Shown here: piece by piece, positions 44,034-53,500 of the stretch
Layout: every line of letters starts with the position of its first letter
How positions within the stretch are numbered: position 1 is the stretch's first letter
NCBI RefSeq assembly: GCF_002023715.1
Contig: NZ_MAHX01000005.1
Location: forward strand, 124,001 to 188,000
Reading direction: 5' to 3'
Origin: Elizabethkingia occulta
Lineage (GTDB): Bacteria; Bacteroidota; Bacteroidia; Flavobacteriales; Weeksellaceae
DNA: 64,000 bases
Program-made: the position numbers and the translations under genes
The notes under the pieces: generated by a model
Database searches by the model: none
What the model saw: only the letters and a program-made list of their open reading frames with translations
Told to the model about the DNA's origin: nothing

Positions 44034-45413
44034 ATGAAAAAACATTTATTTTATCCCGCATTGTGGGGAATTCTGACATTATCCGTATTCTATTCTTGTC
44101 GTACAGATAGTGCAACAACTGAACAAACAGTAGCTTCAAAAGAGAAAATTGCTGCTTTTGAGAGATTTGAGAAACAGAATAATATTGTTCAGCCAATCGC
44201 AGGAGCAAATCAAGCTACAGCACCTCAAAAATATATTAGCTATGCTAAACCCTTTGCAGAGATTATAACAAACTTTATGCAAAATCATCCCGATTATGCT
44301 CAGTGGATGGATAAATCCGTCGGAGTAATACGACTGGATGTTGCTTCTCAAACTTTTGGGGAAGATAAAAAAGCTATAATATTTCCTGTAACAGATGAAA
44401 GCGGGAAAGTAGCAGCAGCGTGGTATGGCGTTATTAATGAAGAAAGAAGCTTTGTTAATTTCTCTTATATGAATGATAATTCTGCTGAACTGGCAGATAT
44501 TAAGAACGTTTTCCAGAATTACTATGATAAAAAGATTGGTAATTTTTCCTCCAGAACAGTAGCATCAACATCAAAACTAATAAATCCAGTTGCATTAAAA
44601 AATGGTAATGAACAAAAGCCTATAGACATTGAAGAAGTAGTGATAACAAAAAAGAATCCAACAACTCCTCCTCCTGATCAATGGGTTCCTAAATATCCTG
44701 ATGAACCTTCTGGAGGTGGCGGAGCCGGAAGTAGTGGTCCGGGAACTGGTATGAGTGGTGGTAGTAGTACACACGGAACTACGACTGATCCAAGTAATAA
44801 AGATGCATGTAGTAAAATGAAAAATAAAATTGCTACCGAAAAGGGAAGAGAAATTATTAAAGATTTAGAAGCAAAAGCAAAAATACCGGGAGCTGGTGAA
44901 ACAGCATATAGACAAAATAAAGTTGGAGATCCTACTATGTATCAAGGTGAGCAGGATAATGTATTAATTCCTATAGATAATAATATGGAAGGAGTATATC
45001 ATAATCATCCAGAAGGTGGAGTTAATATGCTATCCGTAAAAGATATAAGAATGATGCTATTTGCCGCAAGAATGCAATCTGATGATAATGTTGGCAATGC
45101 TTTTGTAGGTATGATTTCTAAGAGTGGTAATTATTTTATAAGTTTCAATGGAACAAAGGCAGATATTCCTGTTATTTATGATAGCCAAGTACAAGGTTTT
45201 AGAGAAGATTATGATCGGATACAATATGGAATGTCGGTATATTTGAAAAAAGGTGAACAACTTTCTGATAAACAACTGCAAAAATTATTCTTTGATATTA
45301 CAGAAAAAATGGGATTGAAAGGAAAAGTTAATTTAATTAAAGAAAAGGACGGAAATACATCTACTATCACACAAAATACTGATGGCACTATTGCTGATCC
45401 AAAACCATGTTAA
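44034..45413 (+). CDS. Lipoprotein with C-terminal JAMM/MPN-like motif
   Basis: A 459-residue protein with a lipoprotein-type signal (LSVFYSC, Cys22). Residues 30-210 are a secreted domain I do not recognise. Residues 225-258 are a Gly/Ser/Thr-rich linker. The C-terminal domain contains VYHNHPEGGVNMLSVKDI, giving His323, His325, Ser334 and Asp337. This is close to the JAMM pattern HxHx(7)SxxD of zinc peptidases such as RadC/Mov34, but with one extra residue. A surface metal-dependent hydrolase is plausible but unproven. A small secreted protein gene follows after 19 bases. Confidence 0.72.
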   Translation: MKKHLFYPALWGILTLSVFYSCRTDSATTEQTVASKEKIAAFERFEKQNNIVQPIAGANQATAPQKYISYAKPFAEIITNFMQNHPDYAQWMDKSVGVIRLDVASQTFGEDKKAIIFPVTDESGKVAAAWYGVINEERSFVNFSYMNDNSAELADIKNVFQNYYDKKIGNFSSRTVASTSKLINPVALKNGNEQKPIDIEEVVITKKNPTTPPPDQWVPKYPDEPSGGGGAGSSGPGTGMSGGSSTHGTTTDPSNKDACSKMKNKIATEKGREIIKDLEAKAKIPGAGETAYRQNKVGDPTMYQGEQDNVLIPIDNNMEGVYHNHPEGGVNMLSVKDIRMMLFAARMQSDDNVGNAFVGMISKSGNYFISFNGTKADIPVIYDSQVQGFREDYDRIQYGMSVYLKKGEQLSDKQLQKLFFDITEKMGLKGKVNLIKEKDGNTSTITQNTDGTIADPKPC

Positions 45414-45432
45414 TTAGTAAATAATTTTAATT

Positions 45433-45990
45433 ATGAAAAATTTATTCTTTATTATTGTTAGCCTTATGTTATCATTGCCACTTAAGGCGCAGATTCTTCC
45501 ATTGAACACCTATTATACAGAAATAACGACTAATTCTTATTTGAAAGATTTGGACAATATACTTCCTCGTTATACTGGCACATGGCGAACTGATTATAAT
45601 GGAGCAAGTATTTATTTAACCATTGATAATGTAACAAAACACCCCTCTAAATTTGGAAATATCAGCTTTTATAACGATGTTTTATTTGTAAGATATGTTA
45701 TTAAAAATTCAAATGGAGCAATTATACAAAGTACTTTGGACAAAGCAATTACGGAAGCTAATATTAAGAGTATTATTCCTCGTCCAGATAATACTATCGC
45801 TTTTACATATTCAGGAGGTGATTGTGGAGTTGGAAGTGGCAGAGTTTTTTTAGAATATATAGACTCAACCCATATTAAATGGAGCTACTATCCTGAGAGT
45901 TCATTAATTATAGCAGGAGAGTGTCCACAAGGTTCTGATCTTAAAGTTTATTTGCCAAAAACTGAAGATTTAACTTTTACTAAACAATAA
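45433..45990 (+). CDS. Small secreted protein, probably DUF6705-like
   Basis: A 185-residue protein with a signal peptide ending LPLKAQ. The mature part is beta-rich, with RYTGTWRTDYNGASIYLTID near its start and a disulphide-capable Cys pair (GGDCGVGSG and AGECPQGSD). It resembles small flavobacterial exported proteins annotated DUF6705, an assignment made from memory of the family's style. It is probably co-transcribed with the JAMM-like lipoprotein and could be a partner of it; no function is known. Confidence 0.62.
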   Translation: MKNLFFIIVSLMLSLPLKAQILPLNTYYTEITTNSYLKDLDNILPRYTGTWRTDYNGASIYLTIDNVTKHPSKFGNISFYNDVLFVRYVIKNSNGAIIQSTLDKAITEANIKSIIPRPDNTIAFTYSGGDCGVGSGRVFLEYIDSTHIKWSYYPESSLIIAGECPQGSDLKVYLPKTEDLTFTKQ

Positions 45991-46011
45991 TTCTAAATTA
46001 ATTTAAGTACG

Positions 46012-46037
46012 AAACCCCGACTAACCTCGGGGTTTTT
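46012..46037 (+). terminator. Terminator after the secreted-protein gene
   Basis: AAACCCCGA pairs with TCGGGGTTT across six bases and leads into TT. Confidence 0.88.
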
Positions 46038-46316
46038 CTTTGTACCTCTTCTTTTTTTGAATGGGTATTTTTTTTATTTATTAACATCATATTGTTTTTT
46101 TTATTAATATTGTAATACGAAGTAATCGGGAAATTTGATTATTTACAATTTTAAAATTACAGAAGTTAATAGATGAAAAATAGTTAAAAACTGTATAACT
46201 CCTTGATACATAGACTTATTTTATTTAACAAGTTATTAATTATAAGATAATCGGTACTTAAACGTATAGATTACAAATTTAGCTTTCTCATTCATTACCC
46301 TTCTGCTGTTTATATA
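46038..46316. other. AT-rich gene-free spacer
   Basis: This lies between two convergent terminators. I see no ORF, promoter box with good spacing, or repeat here. Confidence 0.6.
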
Positions 46317-46320
46317 AAAA

Positions 46321-46343
46321 AACCGAAAGCAAAGCCTTCGGTT
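46321..46343 (-). terminator. Terminator of the pepP-DPP IV transcript
   Basis: AACCGAA pairs with TTCGGTT; on the minus strand a run of T follows. Confidence 0.85.
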
Positions 46344-46361
46344 ATGATTATTTTTTATTTA

Positions 46362-48533
46362 TTACCTTCCTCCCGGAGGACAATGTTCTTTTAAATATTT
46401 CGTAAACATTGTTGCCAGGTGAAGTGATGTTCCTTCTCCCTCACTAATAGAATGCGTTCTGTTAGGGTAAGACATCAACTGGAATTGTTTGTTGTATTTT
46501 ACCAACTCATTAATATAGACTTCTGTATTCTGATAGTGTACATTATCATCACCTGTTCCATGTACCAATAAAAGATTTCCTTTCAGGTTTTTAGCATAAG
46601 CCAAAGGAGAACCTTTTACAAAATCTTCTCTGTTTTCCTGTGGAAGCCCCATATATCTTTCCTGATAGATGTTATCGTAGAATAGCTGATTGGCTACAGG
46701 TGCAATGGCGATTCCTGTTTGGTAAATTTCTGGATATTGACCTAAAAGGTTTAATGTGGAAGATCCACCACCACTCCAGCCCCATACAGCAACTCTGGAA
46801 GTATCTATATATGGCCATTTTGCAAATAAAGCTTTAGCTCCCATTGCCTGGTCACGAATATTAAGCTGTCCAATTTTACGGTAAACAGATTTTCTCCATT
46901 CACGTCCTTTTGGAGCTGGTGTACCACGGTTTTCAAGAGAAACATACAGATAACCATCCTGAGCCATATCACCAATATATAAGCTGTTCCAGCCTGTATA
47001 GAAATTATCAGTTACTGTTTGGGATCCAGGCTCACCATATACTGTGAAAACAATTGGATATTTTTTTGTAGGATCAAAATTCTTAGGTTTTACTACCCAT
47101 CCATCTAAAGTAACACCATCTTGGGTTGTTATCTGGAAAAATTCTGCTTTGGATTTTGCAGGATCTGCTTTAGCGGATCTTTTTGCAGCTACCAATTCTT
47201 TATGGTCAGGAAGAGAAATCACCGTACCTGCAGAAACCCCATCTACACTACTGTTATTGAATATCGCAAGCTTTCCGTTTGGTGATATCGTATATTTGTT
47301 AGATCCGGTATAGGCTTCTGGTGTAATTCTCTCTGCTTTTCCGCCATCCAGACTTACTTTATATAAATACTCCTGAGCAGCATTTTTAGGTGAAGCTGAA
47401 AAATAAATTAACTTATTAGGAACATCAAAAAACTCTGGCTTTATAACATCAAAAGCATCCTTTGTAATTAATGTTTCCTTTCCATTCAAGTCTATTTTAT
47501 AGATATGTCTCCAGCCATCCTTTTCGGATAGCCAAAGGAATTCCTTCCCGTTATTGATCCAATCCCATCCGCTTGGATCACCATCATTCCACATTGTTTT
47601 CACATCAATCCATGCCGGATCCGATTCCGATTGGATAGTTTTACTAGCTCCTGTAGAAGCATTTGCCAGAATAATTTTACTCTGATTTTGTTTTCTGTTC
47701 AGCTGTTGTAGAATAATTGACTTTGAGTCCAATACCCATTCCATTCTCGGAATATAATGTTGTACTTCATCGCCTTCTATATTGGCTTTTTTGGTAGTAT
47801 TTGTAGAAAGATCGTAAAACCAGATGCTGCAACCTGAAGGGTTCTCGCCTACTTTTGGATATTCTACCGGAATCGTAAATGAATACAGACTATCGGTATT
47901 ATTAATCATCAAAAAGTTCTTAGTACCATTGGCATCCAGCTTCCAGTAAGCAATTTTGTTTCCGTCCGGAGACCATCTGAAACCGTCTTTGGCACCAAAT
48001 TCTTCTTCATAAGCCCAGTCGAATGTTCCATTAATCATTCTGTCGGTACCATCGTTGGTTATTTTGTTTAGTTTATTGTTTGCAAGATCCTCAATATAAA
48101 TATTGTGTTTAGACACATAAGCTACTTTCTTTCCGTCTGGCGAAAACTTAGCAAACATAAGAGAGGCTTCAGGCAAACCTTTACCCAGCTGGGTAAGTTT
48201 CTTTGTATTTTTATTAAAAACCCAATAATCTCCCTTTGTATTCACCCGCCATACACGTTTTGTATTAGCAAATAATAACAGGTTATTTCCATCTGGAGAT
48301 ACCTGAAAACTTTGCACATTCAGCGGTGTTGAACTTCCTGCGGGAATAAGTGCTTCTTTTGGCAGAAAAGGCTGGTTTTTTCCGGAATTAACAAGATCTA
48401 CAACCTCGATTCCGTTTTTGGTAAACGAATAATACGCATTCCCATCTGGCGTCCATTGTTTGTTCTGTGCTATCAGAGGAGAAATGCACAAATAACAAAA
48501 CGCAAGGTTAACTAGTTTTTTTATATTCTTCAT
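46362..48533 (-). CDS. Dipeptidyl-peptidase IV (S9B) family protein
   Basis: A 723-residue exported serine peptidase with a signal peptide ending PLIAQ. An N-terminal beta-propeller carries the double-Glu motif DWAYEEEF (Glu176, Glu177) that grips the substrate amino terminus. The alpha/beta-hydrolase domain has Ser587 (GWSGGGS), Asp662 (HGTGDDNVH) and His694 (NRTHSI). It removes X-Pro dipeptides from peptide N termini in the periplasm. It follows the aminopeptidase P gene by 13 bases, forming a proline-peptide unit that faces the hydroxyproline operon. Confidence 0.94.
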   Translation of the reverse strand: MKNIKKLVNLAFCYLCISPLIAQNKQWTPDGNAYYSFTKNGIEVVDLVNSGKNQPFLPKEALIPAGSSTPLNVQSFQVSPDGNNLLLFANTKRVWRVNTKGDYWVFNKNTKKLTQLGKGLPEASLMFAKFSPDGKKVAYVSKHNIYIEDLANNKLNKITNDGTDRMINGTFDWAYEEEFGAKDGFRWSPDGNKIAYWKLDANGTKNFLMINNTDSLYSFTIPVEYPKVGENPSGCSIWFYDLSTNTTKKANIEGDEVQHYIPRMEWVLDSKSIILQQLNRKQNQSKIILANASTGASKTIQSESDPAWIDVKTMWNDGDPSGWDWINNGKEFLWLSEKDGWRHIYKIDLNGKETLITKDAFDVIKPEFFDVPNKLIYFSASPKNAAQEYLYKVSLDGGKAERITPEAYTGSNKYTISPNGKLAIFNNSSVDGVSAGTVISLPDHKELVAAKRSAKADPAKSKAEFFQITTQDGVTLDGWVVKPKNFDPTKKYPIVFTVYGEPGSQTVTDNFYTGWNSLYIGDMAQDGYLYVSLENRGTPAPKGREWRKSVYRKIGQLNIRDQAMGAKALFAKWPYIDTSRVAVWGWSGGGSSTLNLLGQYPEIYQTGIAIAPVANQLFYDNIYQERYMGLPQENREDFVKGSPLAYAKNLKGNLLLVHGTGDDNVHYQNTEVYINELVKYNKQFQLMSYPNRTHSISEGEGTSLHLATMFTKYLKEHCPPGGR

Positions 48534-48546
48534 ATCTGGTATTTAA

Positions 48547-49941
48547 TTAAGCTAAATGTTGGGCTCTGTAGTTTTCAATTTCTTCAACCGTTTTAATTAG
48601 TCCATTTCCTAAAAGTCTGTATCCTTCATTTGTAATCAGGAAATCATCTTCAACACGTACGCCTCCGAAATTCCGGTATTCATTTACTTTATCATAATTG
48701 ATGAATTCAGCATTTTTATTTTCTGCCTGCCATATATCGATTAGTTCCGGGATCATATAGATGCCAGGTTCTACGGTTAATACAAATCCGGTTTCCAGTG
48801 TTTTACCCAAACGTAGAGACTTAAGTCCAAAAGTTTTGGTGTCTTTCGGCTCTTCTTCGGTATAGCCAATGTATTGTTCGCCCAAATCTTCCATATCGTG
48901 TACATCTAATCCCATCATATGCCCTAATCCGCATTGGAAGAATAAAGTATGAGCATGATTTTTTACTGCCTCTTCAGGATTTCCTCTCATTAATCCTAAA
49001 TCAGTAAGTCCTTCTACCAGATATTGGGAAGCTTTCAGGTGAATATCTTTAAACCTAACTCCGGGTCCTAATAGTTGTTGTGAATTGTTAAATGCATTCA
49101 GAACTATTTCATACATCTCTTTTTGCATGGTTGTAAAGGTATTGTCTACCGGAAAAGTTCGGGTAAGGTCACCGGCATATCCCATTGAAGTTTCTGCACC
49201 GGAATCATTAAGGAAAAGATCGCCACTTTTTAGAGTATTCAGTCGATAATGGTTATGAAGTATACCTCCGTTTATTGTTACAATTGGCGGATAAGACATC
49301 TGGCATTCTTTATTTGCTGCAAGATGCTGAATTGCGTTGGCGACTTCATATTCTTTGATACCTGGTCTGGCAATACGCATTGCCAGCAAATGCATTTCAT
49401 TGGATACGTTTATGGCTTGCTCTATTTGTGCAATTTCCTGCTGTTCTTTTATAGAACGTTGTTTTACAATTGCTTTAATCAACTCAACAGACGGTTGTAA
49501 TTCTGTGATTTTAATTCCAAGAAGAGCACCCAGCAATATTTTATTGGAAGGCTGATACGGTGGAAGGTAATGTACATTTCTTCCTGAAGCCTGAGCCTTT
49601 TGTACATATTTATAAAGCTCTGCATAAGGAAGGGTTTCATGTACATCAGATTTCAAACTCTTTTCTTTCAGGGTTTCCTGTCTGCCCATCCATACGATAT
49701 CGTCTATACTGAGTTCGTCTCCGAAGATAATGGTTTTATTTTCGTCTATATCAATAATAGCTGCAATCCTGGGTTCCTTAATGCCAAAGTAATATAAGAA
49801 GCTACTGTCCTGGCGGAAGTAATAAGGATTGTGTTCAAAATTTACAGGGTTTTCTATGTTCCCTAAAAATAGCAAGATTCCGTTAGTAACATTGTCTTTT
49901 AATACGGTTCTTCTATTCTGGTAAGTTTGTGGTGAAAACAT
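48547..49941 (-). CDS. Xaa-Pro aminopeptidase (aminopeptidase P, M24)
   Basis: A 464-residue cytoplasmic metallopeptidase. The N-terminal AMP_N domain is followed by the pita-bread fold. The dinuclear metal ligands are in LNDSGAETSMGYAGDLTRTFP (two Asp), GLGHMMGLDVHDM (His), LTVEPGIYM (Glu) and GVRVEDDFL (Glu). It cleaves the residue before an N-terminal X-Pro bond. As first gene of the unit with DPP IV it should help free proline and hydroxyproline from collagen-like peptides. A candidate AraC site lies about 120 bases upstream. Confidence 0.94.
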   Translation of the reverse strand: MFSPQTYQNRRTVLKDNVTNGILLFLGNIENPVNFEHNPYYFRQDSSFLYYFGIKEPRIAAIIDIDENKTIIFGDELSIDDIVWMGRQETLKEKSLKSDVHETLPYAELYKYVQKAQASGRNVHYLPPYQPSNKILLGALLGIKITELQPSVELIKAIVKQRSIKEQQEIAQIEQAINVSNEMHLLAMRIARPGIKEYEVANAIQHLAANKECQMSYPPIVTINGGILHNHYRLNTLKSGDLFLNDSGAETSMGYAGDLTRTFPVDNTFTTMQKEMYEIVLNAFNNSQQLLGPGVRFKDIHLKASQYLVEGLTDLGLMRGNPEEAVKNHAHTLFFQCGLGHMMGLDVHDMEDLGEQYIGYTEEEPKDTKTFGLKSLRLGKTLETGFVLTVEPGIYMIPELIDIWQAENKNAEFINYDKVNEYRNFGGVRVEDDFLITNEGYRLLGNGLIKTVEEIENYRAQHLA

Positions 49942-50059
49942 ATTATGAATATTGGTTATTTAAAGGTTTAAAGTTACGATTTTATAATGTTTACAAGGTG
50001 TTGTTTATGAAAAATAAACCGCTTGTAAAGATTGTATTTTAATATGACATTCAATGTTT

Positions 50060-50094
50060 ATATTTTGCTTAAATTCGGCAATATTTTAACACCT
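50060..50094. promoter_or_regulatory. Candidate AraC operator, site 1
   Basis: ATATTTTGC at 50060 and ATATTTTAACACCT at 50081 begin exactly 21 bp apart, the spacing expected for AraC-type direct half-sites. The 14-mer ATATTTTAACACCT recurs in inverted orientation at 51005-51018. Relative to the aminopeptidase P gene, its orientation equals that of site 2 relative to the hydroxyproline operon. Confidence 0.65.
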
Positions 50095-50116
50095 TACCCA
50101 AAGTTTAGTTTTTTGT

Positions 50117-50995
50117 ATGAAAAGTCTTCAGTTCTCTGTACCCGCCAATACTAATAAAAGTATTAGTATCCAGGAAGATATAATGACTCATTTTTATCCT
50201 TATTTCCACCGTCACGACGAAACACAGATTATGTGGATTGTAAAAGGACACGGAACATTGGCTATTGAACAAAATCTACTCAGTTTTAAAGAAGGAGATA
50301 TCTTTTATTTAGGAGCTAATCAGGCTCATGTTTTTAAAGCCGATTTTAAGAAAAATGAAAAACACAAAGTACATGCAGTATCTATTTTTTTTGATCCTTA
50401 TAAAAAGATTTCCGGAATTTTTAATTTGCCTGAATTTGAGGAACTGAAGGATTTTATATCCGGTTCGGAGGTAGGTTTCCAGGTAGCACAAGAGCTAAAA
50501 GCTAATATAAGCGGTAAAATAAAAGAATTGCAAAAGATGCAGGGTGTGGAACAGATTATGTGCTTTATAAAAATCCTGAACGATCTTATGCTGAACAAAA
50601 CACTTCATATTCCATTGTCTGCTGGTAAGAACTTCTCGGGTCATATTTCCGATAACGATAAGAGAATCATAGATGCCCAAAGTTATATCAGGAAAAACTT
50701 TGCCCAGCAAAAACTTACTTTGGATGATATTGCAGAACAAGCATGCCTTACACCACAGGCATTTTGCAGATCTTTTAAAAAACGGACAGGTATTACTTAT
50801 ATCCAGTATCTCAATGAGCTGCGTGTGCAGCGTGCCTGTAAATTACTTACATCTTCAGGAATGAATAGTATTTCTTCTGTTGCATTCAATAGTGGATTTA
50901 ATAGTTTGACCAATTTCAATCGTGTATTTCGGACGATTATGAAATATTCACCTAAAGAGTATTTAAAGCGATATAAAGAGACTATAACTGATTGA
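50117..50995 (+). CDS. AraC-family transcriptional regulator
   Basis: A 292-residue regulator. The N-terminal cupin part (HRHDETQIMWIVKGHGTLAI, FKEGDIFYLGANQAHVF) would bind the inducer. The C-terminal double helix-turn-helix spans about 185-290 (LTLDDIAEQACLTPQAFCRSFKKRTG, then ISSVAFNSGFNSLTNFNRVFR). It lies directly before the four hydroxyproline-degradation genes and divergent from aminopeptidase P. Repeated 21-bp-spaced sites on both sides of the gene suggest it controls both arms and perhaps itself. Hydroxyproline or a derivative is the natural inducer guess. Confidence 0.92.
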   Translation: MKSLQFSVPANTNKSISIQEDIMTHFYPYFHRHDETQIMWIVKGHGTLAIEQNLLSFKEGDIFYLGANQAHVFKADFKKNEKHKVHAVSIFFDPYKKISGIFNLPEFEELKDFISGSEVGFQVAQELKANISGKIKELQKMQGVEQIMCFIKILNDLMLNKTLHIPLSAGKNFSGHISDNDKRIIDAQSYIRKNFAQQKLTLDDIAEQACLTPQAFCRSFKKRTGITYIQYLNELRVQRACKLLTSSGMNSISSVAFNSGFNSLTNFNRVFRTIMKYSPKEYLKRYKETITD

Positions 50996-51004
50996 AAATT
51001 ACAC

Positions 51005-51039
51005 AGGTGTTAAAATATGGTTAGAATCTATTAAAATAT
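51005..51039. promoter_or_regulatory. Candidate AraC operator, site 2
   Basis: AGGTGTTAAAATAT (51005-51018) is the exact reverse complement of the 14-mer at site 1. A second TTAAAATAT half-site at 51031-51039 lies 21 bp from the first at 51010-51018. The block ends 26 bases before a -7 box, a position suited to activation. Confidence 0.68.
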
Positions 51040-51065
51040 TAACATTTAGGGGTTTTAAATTCTGT

Positions 51066-51073
51066 TAGTTTTG
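51066..51073 (+). promoter_or_regulatory. -7 box of the hydroxyproline operon
   Basis: TAGTTTTG matches TAnnTTTG, 18 bases before the first ATG. The lack of a -33 TTG fits an activator-dependent promoter. Confidence 0.55.
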
Positions 51074-51091
51074 GAAAAATAAATATTTGAT

Positions 51092-51997
51092 ATGAGTACA
51101 AAACTTAACTGGGAAGGAATTTACCCGGCTGTGTTAACTCCTTTTACAAAGGAAGGTGGAATAGATTTTGAGATGTTTGCTAAAAATACTGAGGCTCAGA
51201 TTAAAGCTGGTGTACATGGTATTATCCTTGCCGGTACATTAGGAGAAGCCAGCGCATTGGAAACAGAAGAAAAATTTGAGCTTCTGAAATTTGCTAAAAA
51301 AATTACAGATGGAAGAATCCCGGTTATTCTTAATCTTTCAGAAAATACAACAAAAAGCGCTATAAGCTATGCGAAAAAAGCTAAAGAACTAGGTGCTGAC
51401 GGATTAATGTTGCTTCCTCCTATGCGCTATAAAGCAGATGATTATGAAGTAACCGAGTATTTTAAATCCGTAGCATCTGCCACAGACCTTCCTATTCTTA
51501 TTTATAACAATCCTGTAGATTACGGTATCTATGTTACCCTGGAAATGTTTGAAGAGTTAGTAGCCTGCCCTACTATTCAGGCCGTTAAAGAATCAACAAG
51601 GGATTTAGCAAATGTTACCAGAATGATTAACCGATTTGGTAAAAGAATTAAAATACTGGGAGGTGTGGATACAATCTGTCTGGAAACTTTAATGTTGGGA
51701 GCAGATGGTCTGGTAGCTGGTCTTGTAGATGCTTTTCCAAATGAAACTATGGCAATGTATAATCATGTTAAAACAGGTAATTATGATAAGGCTGTAACCA
51801 TTTACCGTTGGTTTATGCCTTTATTGGAACTGGATATACATCCTAAACTTATTCAGTATATAAAACTTGCCGCTACTGCTGAAGGAATCAGTAATCCTTA
51901 TGTAAGAGCTCCGAGACTTGAATTACATGGTGAAGAAGCCCACAGGATTAATAAAATAATTGCTGATGGTATAACAAACCGCCCTGTGTTGGATTAA
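51092..51997 (+). CDS. DapA-family lyase, probable pyrroline-4-hydroxy-2-carboxylate deaminase
   Basis: A 301-residue TIM-barrel class I lyase. The Schiff-base lysine is Lys166 (AVKESTRDLAN) and the partner tyrosine is Tyr138 (LIYNNPVDYG). GTLGEASALETEEKFEL is the DHDPS/NAL signature region. By sequence alone it could be a dihydrodipicolinate-synthase-like aldolase. Its place between an AraC regulator and the other three hydroxyproline enzymes makes it the likely deaminase turning Delta1-pyrroline-4-hydroxy-2-carboxylate into 2-oxoglutarate semialdehyde and ammonia. Confidence 0.87.
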   Translation: MSTKLNWEGIYPAVLTPFTKEGGIDFEMFAKNTEAQIKAGVHGIILAGTLGEASALETEEKFELLKFAKKITDGRIPVILNLSENTTKSAISYAKKAKELGADGLMLLPPMRYKADDYEVTEYFKSVASATDLPILIYNNPVDYGIYVTLEMFEELVACPTIQAVKESTRDLANVTRMINRFGKRIKILGGVDTICLETLMLGADGLVAGLVDAFPNETMAMYNHVKTGNYDKAVTIYRWFMPLLELDIHPKLIQYIKLAATAEGISNPYVRAPRLELHGEEAHRINKIIADGITNRPVLD

Positions 51998-52013
51998 CGT
52001 CAAACAGAAATCT

Positions 52014-53495
52014 ATGATTAAAGAAACATCCTTTCAGAGTATTGATCAAAGAATTTTATTGGCTACAGAAGCCTTTCAGTTTCTGAAGAATACAACTATA
52101 AAAGATCGGGAAGCCTTTATGAATGCTGTAGCCGATAAAATAGAAGCTTTAAATGAAGTTTTGCTGACGACAGCACATGCAGAAACATCTTTACCATTGG
52201 CCAGACTAACCGGAGAGAAAGCCAGAACTATCGGACAATGGCGAAGTTATGCTAAAGCTGTAGCAAAAGGAGTTTATACAGAGGCCAGAATAGATTTGCC
52301 ACAACCTAACCAGATAAAAGCCGATTTACGTAAATATAATATAGGTCTTGGTCCAGTTGTAGTTTTCGGAGCCAGTAATTTTCCTTTTGCTTTTTCAACA
52401 GCCGGCGGCGATACAGCCAGTGCTATTGGAGCAGGCTGCCCTGTTATTGTAAAAGCACATCCTGCGCATTCTGAAACTTCACAAATAATGGCAGATGCGA
52501 TAACTGAAGTTGTAAAAGAATTCGGTTGGCCGGAAGGTGTATTCAGTCATGTTACCGGAAAATCTAATGATACAGGTATCTATTTAGTTCAGCATAAAGA
52601 AATAAAAGCTGTAGCTTTTACAGGTTCATTTGTTGGAGGAAAAGCATTATTTGATCTGGCCAACCAGCGTGAAGAACCTATCCCTGTATTTGCTGAAATG
52701 GGTAGTATTAATCCTGTATTTGCATTTCAGAATCAATTAAACTCTAAAGCAGAAGAATTAGCGAAGGAATATGTTGCTTCTCTAACTTTGGGTGTTGGAC
52801 AATTTTGCACCAATCCGGGAGTTTTTATTGCACAAAATGGGTCGGGATTCGAACGTTTTAAAGTAACATTACAAAGTGAAATTCCAAATATAACTTCTGT
52901 CAATATGCTGCATAAAGGGATTTTTGAAAGTTTTGAAAACAATAAAAAAAGAGTTTGCTCCCAGTCCGATATTGCTGTTGTTTCTGAAGTTAATAATGAT
53001 ATTAATCGATGGGAAGGACGTGCTATGGTTATTGAAACAACTGCAGCAAGCTTTATTAAAAATAAAATCCTGAGTGAAGAAGTATTTGGACCGTTTGGGA
53101 TTATTGTCAAGTGTGAAAACAAAGAAGAAATGCTTCAGATTGCAAAACAGTTAAATGGCCAGTTAACGGCTACTATTGCTGCAACAAATGAAGATGTACG
53201 CGAGAATACCGATATAATAAATGCTGTAAAAGATAAATGTGGAAGACTCTTGTTCAATGGAATGCCAACTGGTGTAGAAGTCGTCTATGCCATGCAGCAT
53301 GGCGGCCCATATCCTTCTACTACTGATGCACGTTTTACATCTGTAGGACCTGATGCTGTAAAACGATTTCTTAGACCAATAGCCTTCCAAAATTGGCCAG
53401 ATGAATTTTTGCCGGAGGAGCTAAAGAATGAAAACCCTTTCCAGATTAGTAGAATTGTTGATGGTGAGGCGAATTTAGGATCATTAAAAATTTAA
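52014..53495 (+). CDS. 2,5-dioxovalerate (2-oxoglutarate semialdehyde) dehydrogenase
   Basis: A 493-residue aldehyde dehydrogenase. The catalytic cysteine is Cys265 in GVGQFCTNPG and the general base is Glu228 in VFAEMGSINP. The NAD(P)-binding FTGSFVGGKALF and the KAHPAHSETS segment match the 2-oxoglutarate semialdehyde dehydrogenase branch. It would oxidise the semialdehyde made by the upstream lyase to 2-oxoglutarate. It lies 16 bases after that gene, in the same operon. Confidence 0.9.
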   Translation: MIKETSFQSIDQRILLATEAFQFLKNTTIKDREAFMNAVADKIEALNEVLLTTAHAETSLPLARLTGEKARTIGQWRSYAKAVAKGVYTEARIDLPQPNQIKADLRKYNIGLGPVVVFGASNFPFAFSTAGGDTASAIGAGCPVIVKAHPAHSETSQIMADAITEVVKEFGWPEGVFSHVTGKSNDTGIYLVQHKEIKAVAFTGSFVGGKALFDLANQREEPIPVFAEMGSINPVFAFQNQLNSKAEELAKEYVASLTLGVGQFCTNPGVFIAQNGSGFERFKVTLQSEIPNITSVNMLHKGIFESFENNKKRVCSQSDIAVVSEVNNDINRWEGRAMVIETTAASFIKNKILSEEVFGPFGIIVKCENKEEMLQIAKQLNGQLTATIAATNEDVRENTDIINAVKDKCGRLLFNGMPTGVEVVYAMQHGGPYPSTTDARFTSVGPDAVKRFLRPIAFQNWPDEFLPEELKNENPFQISRIVDGEANLGSLKI

Positions 53496-53500
53496 AAACG

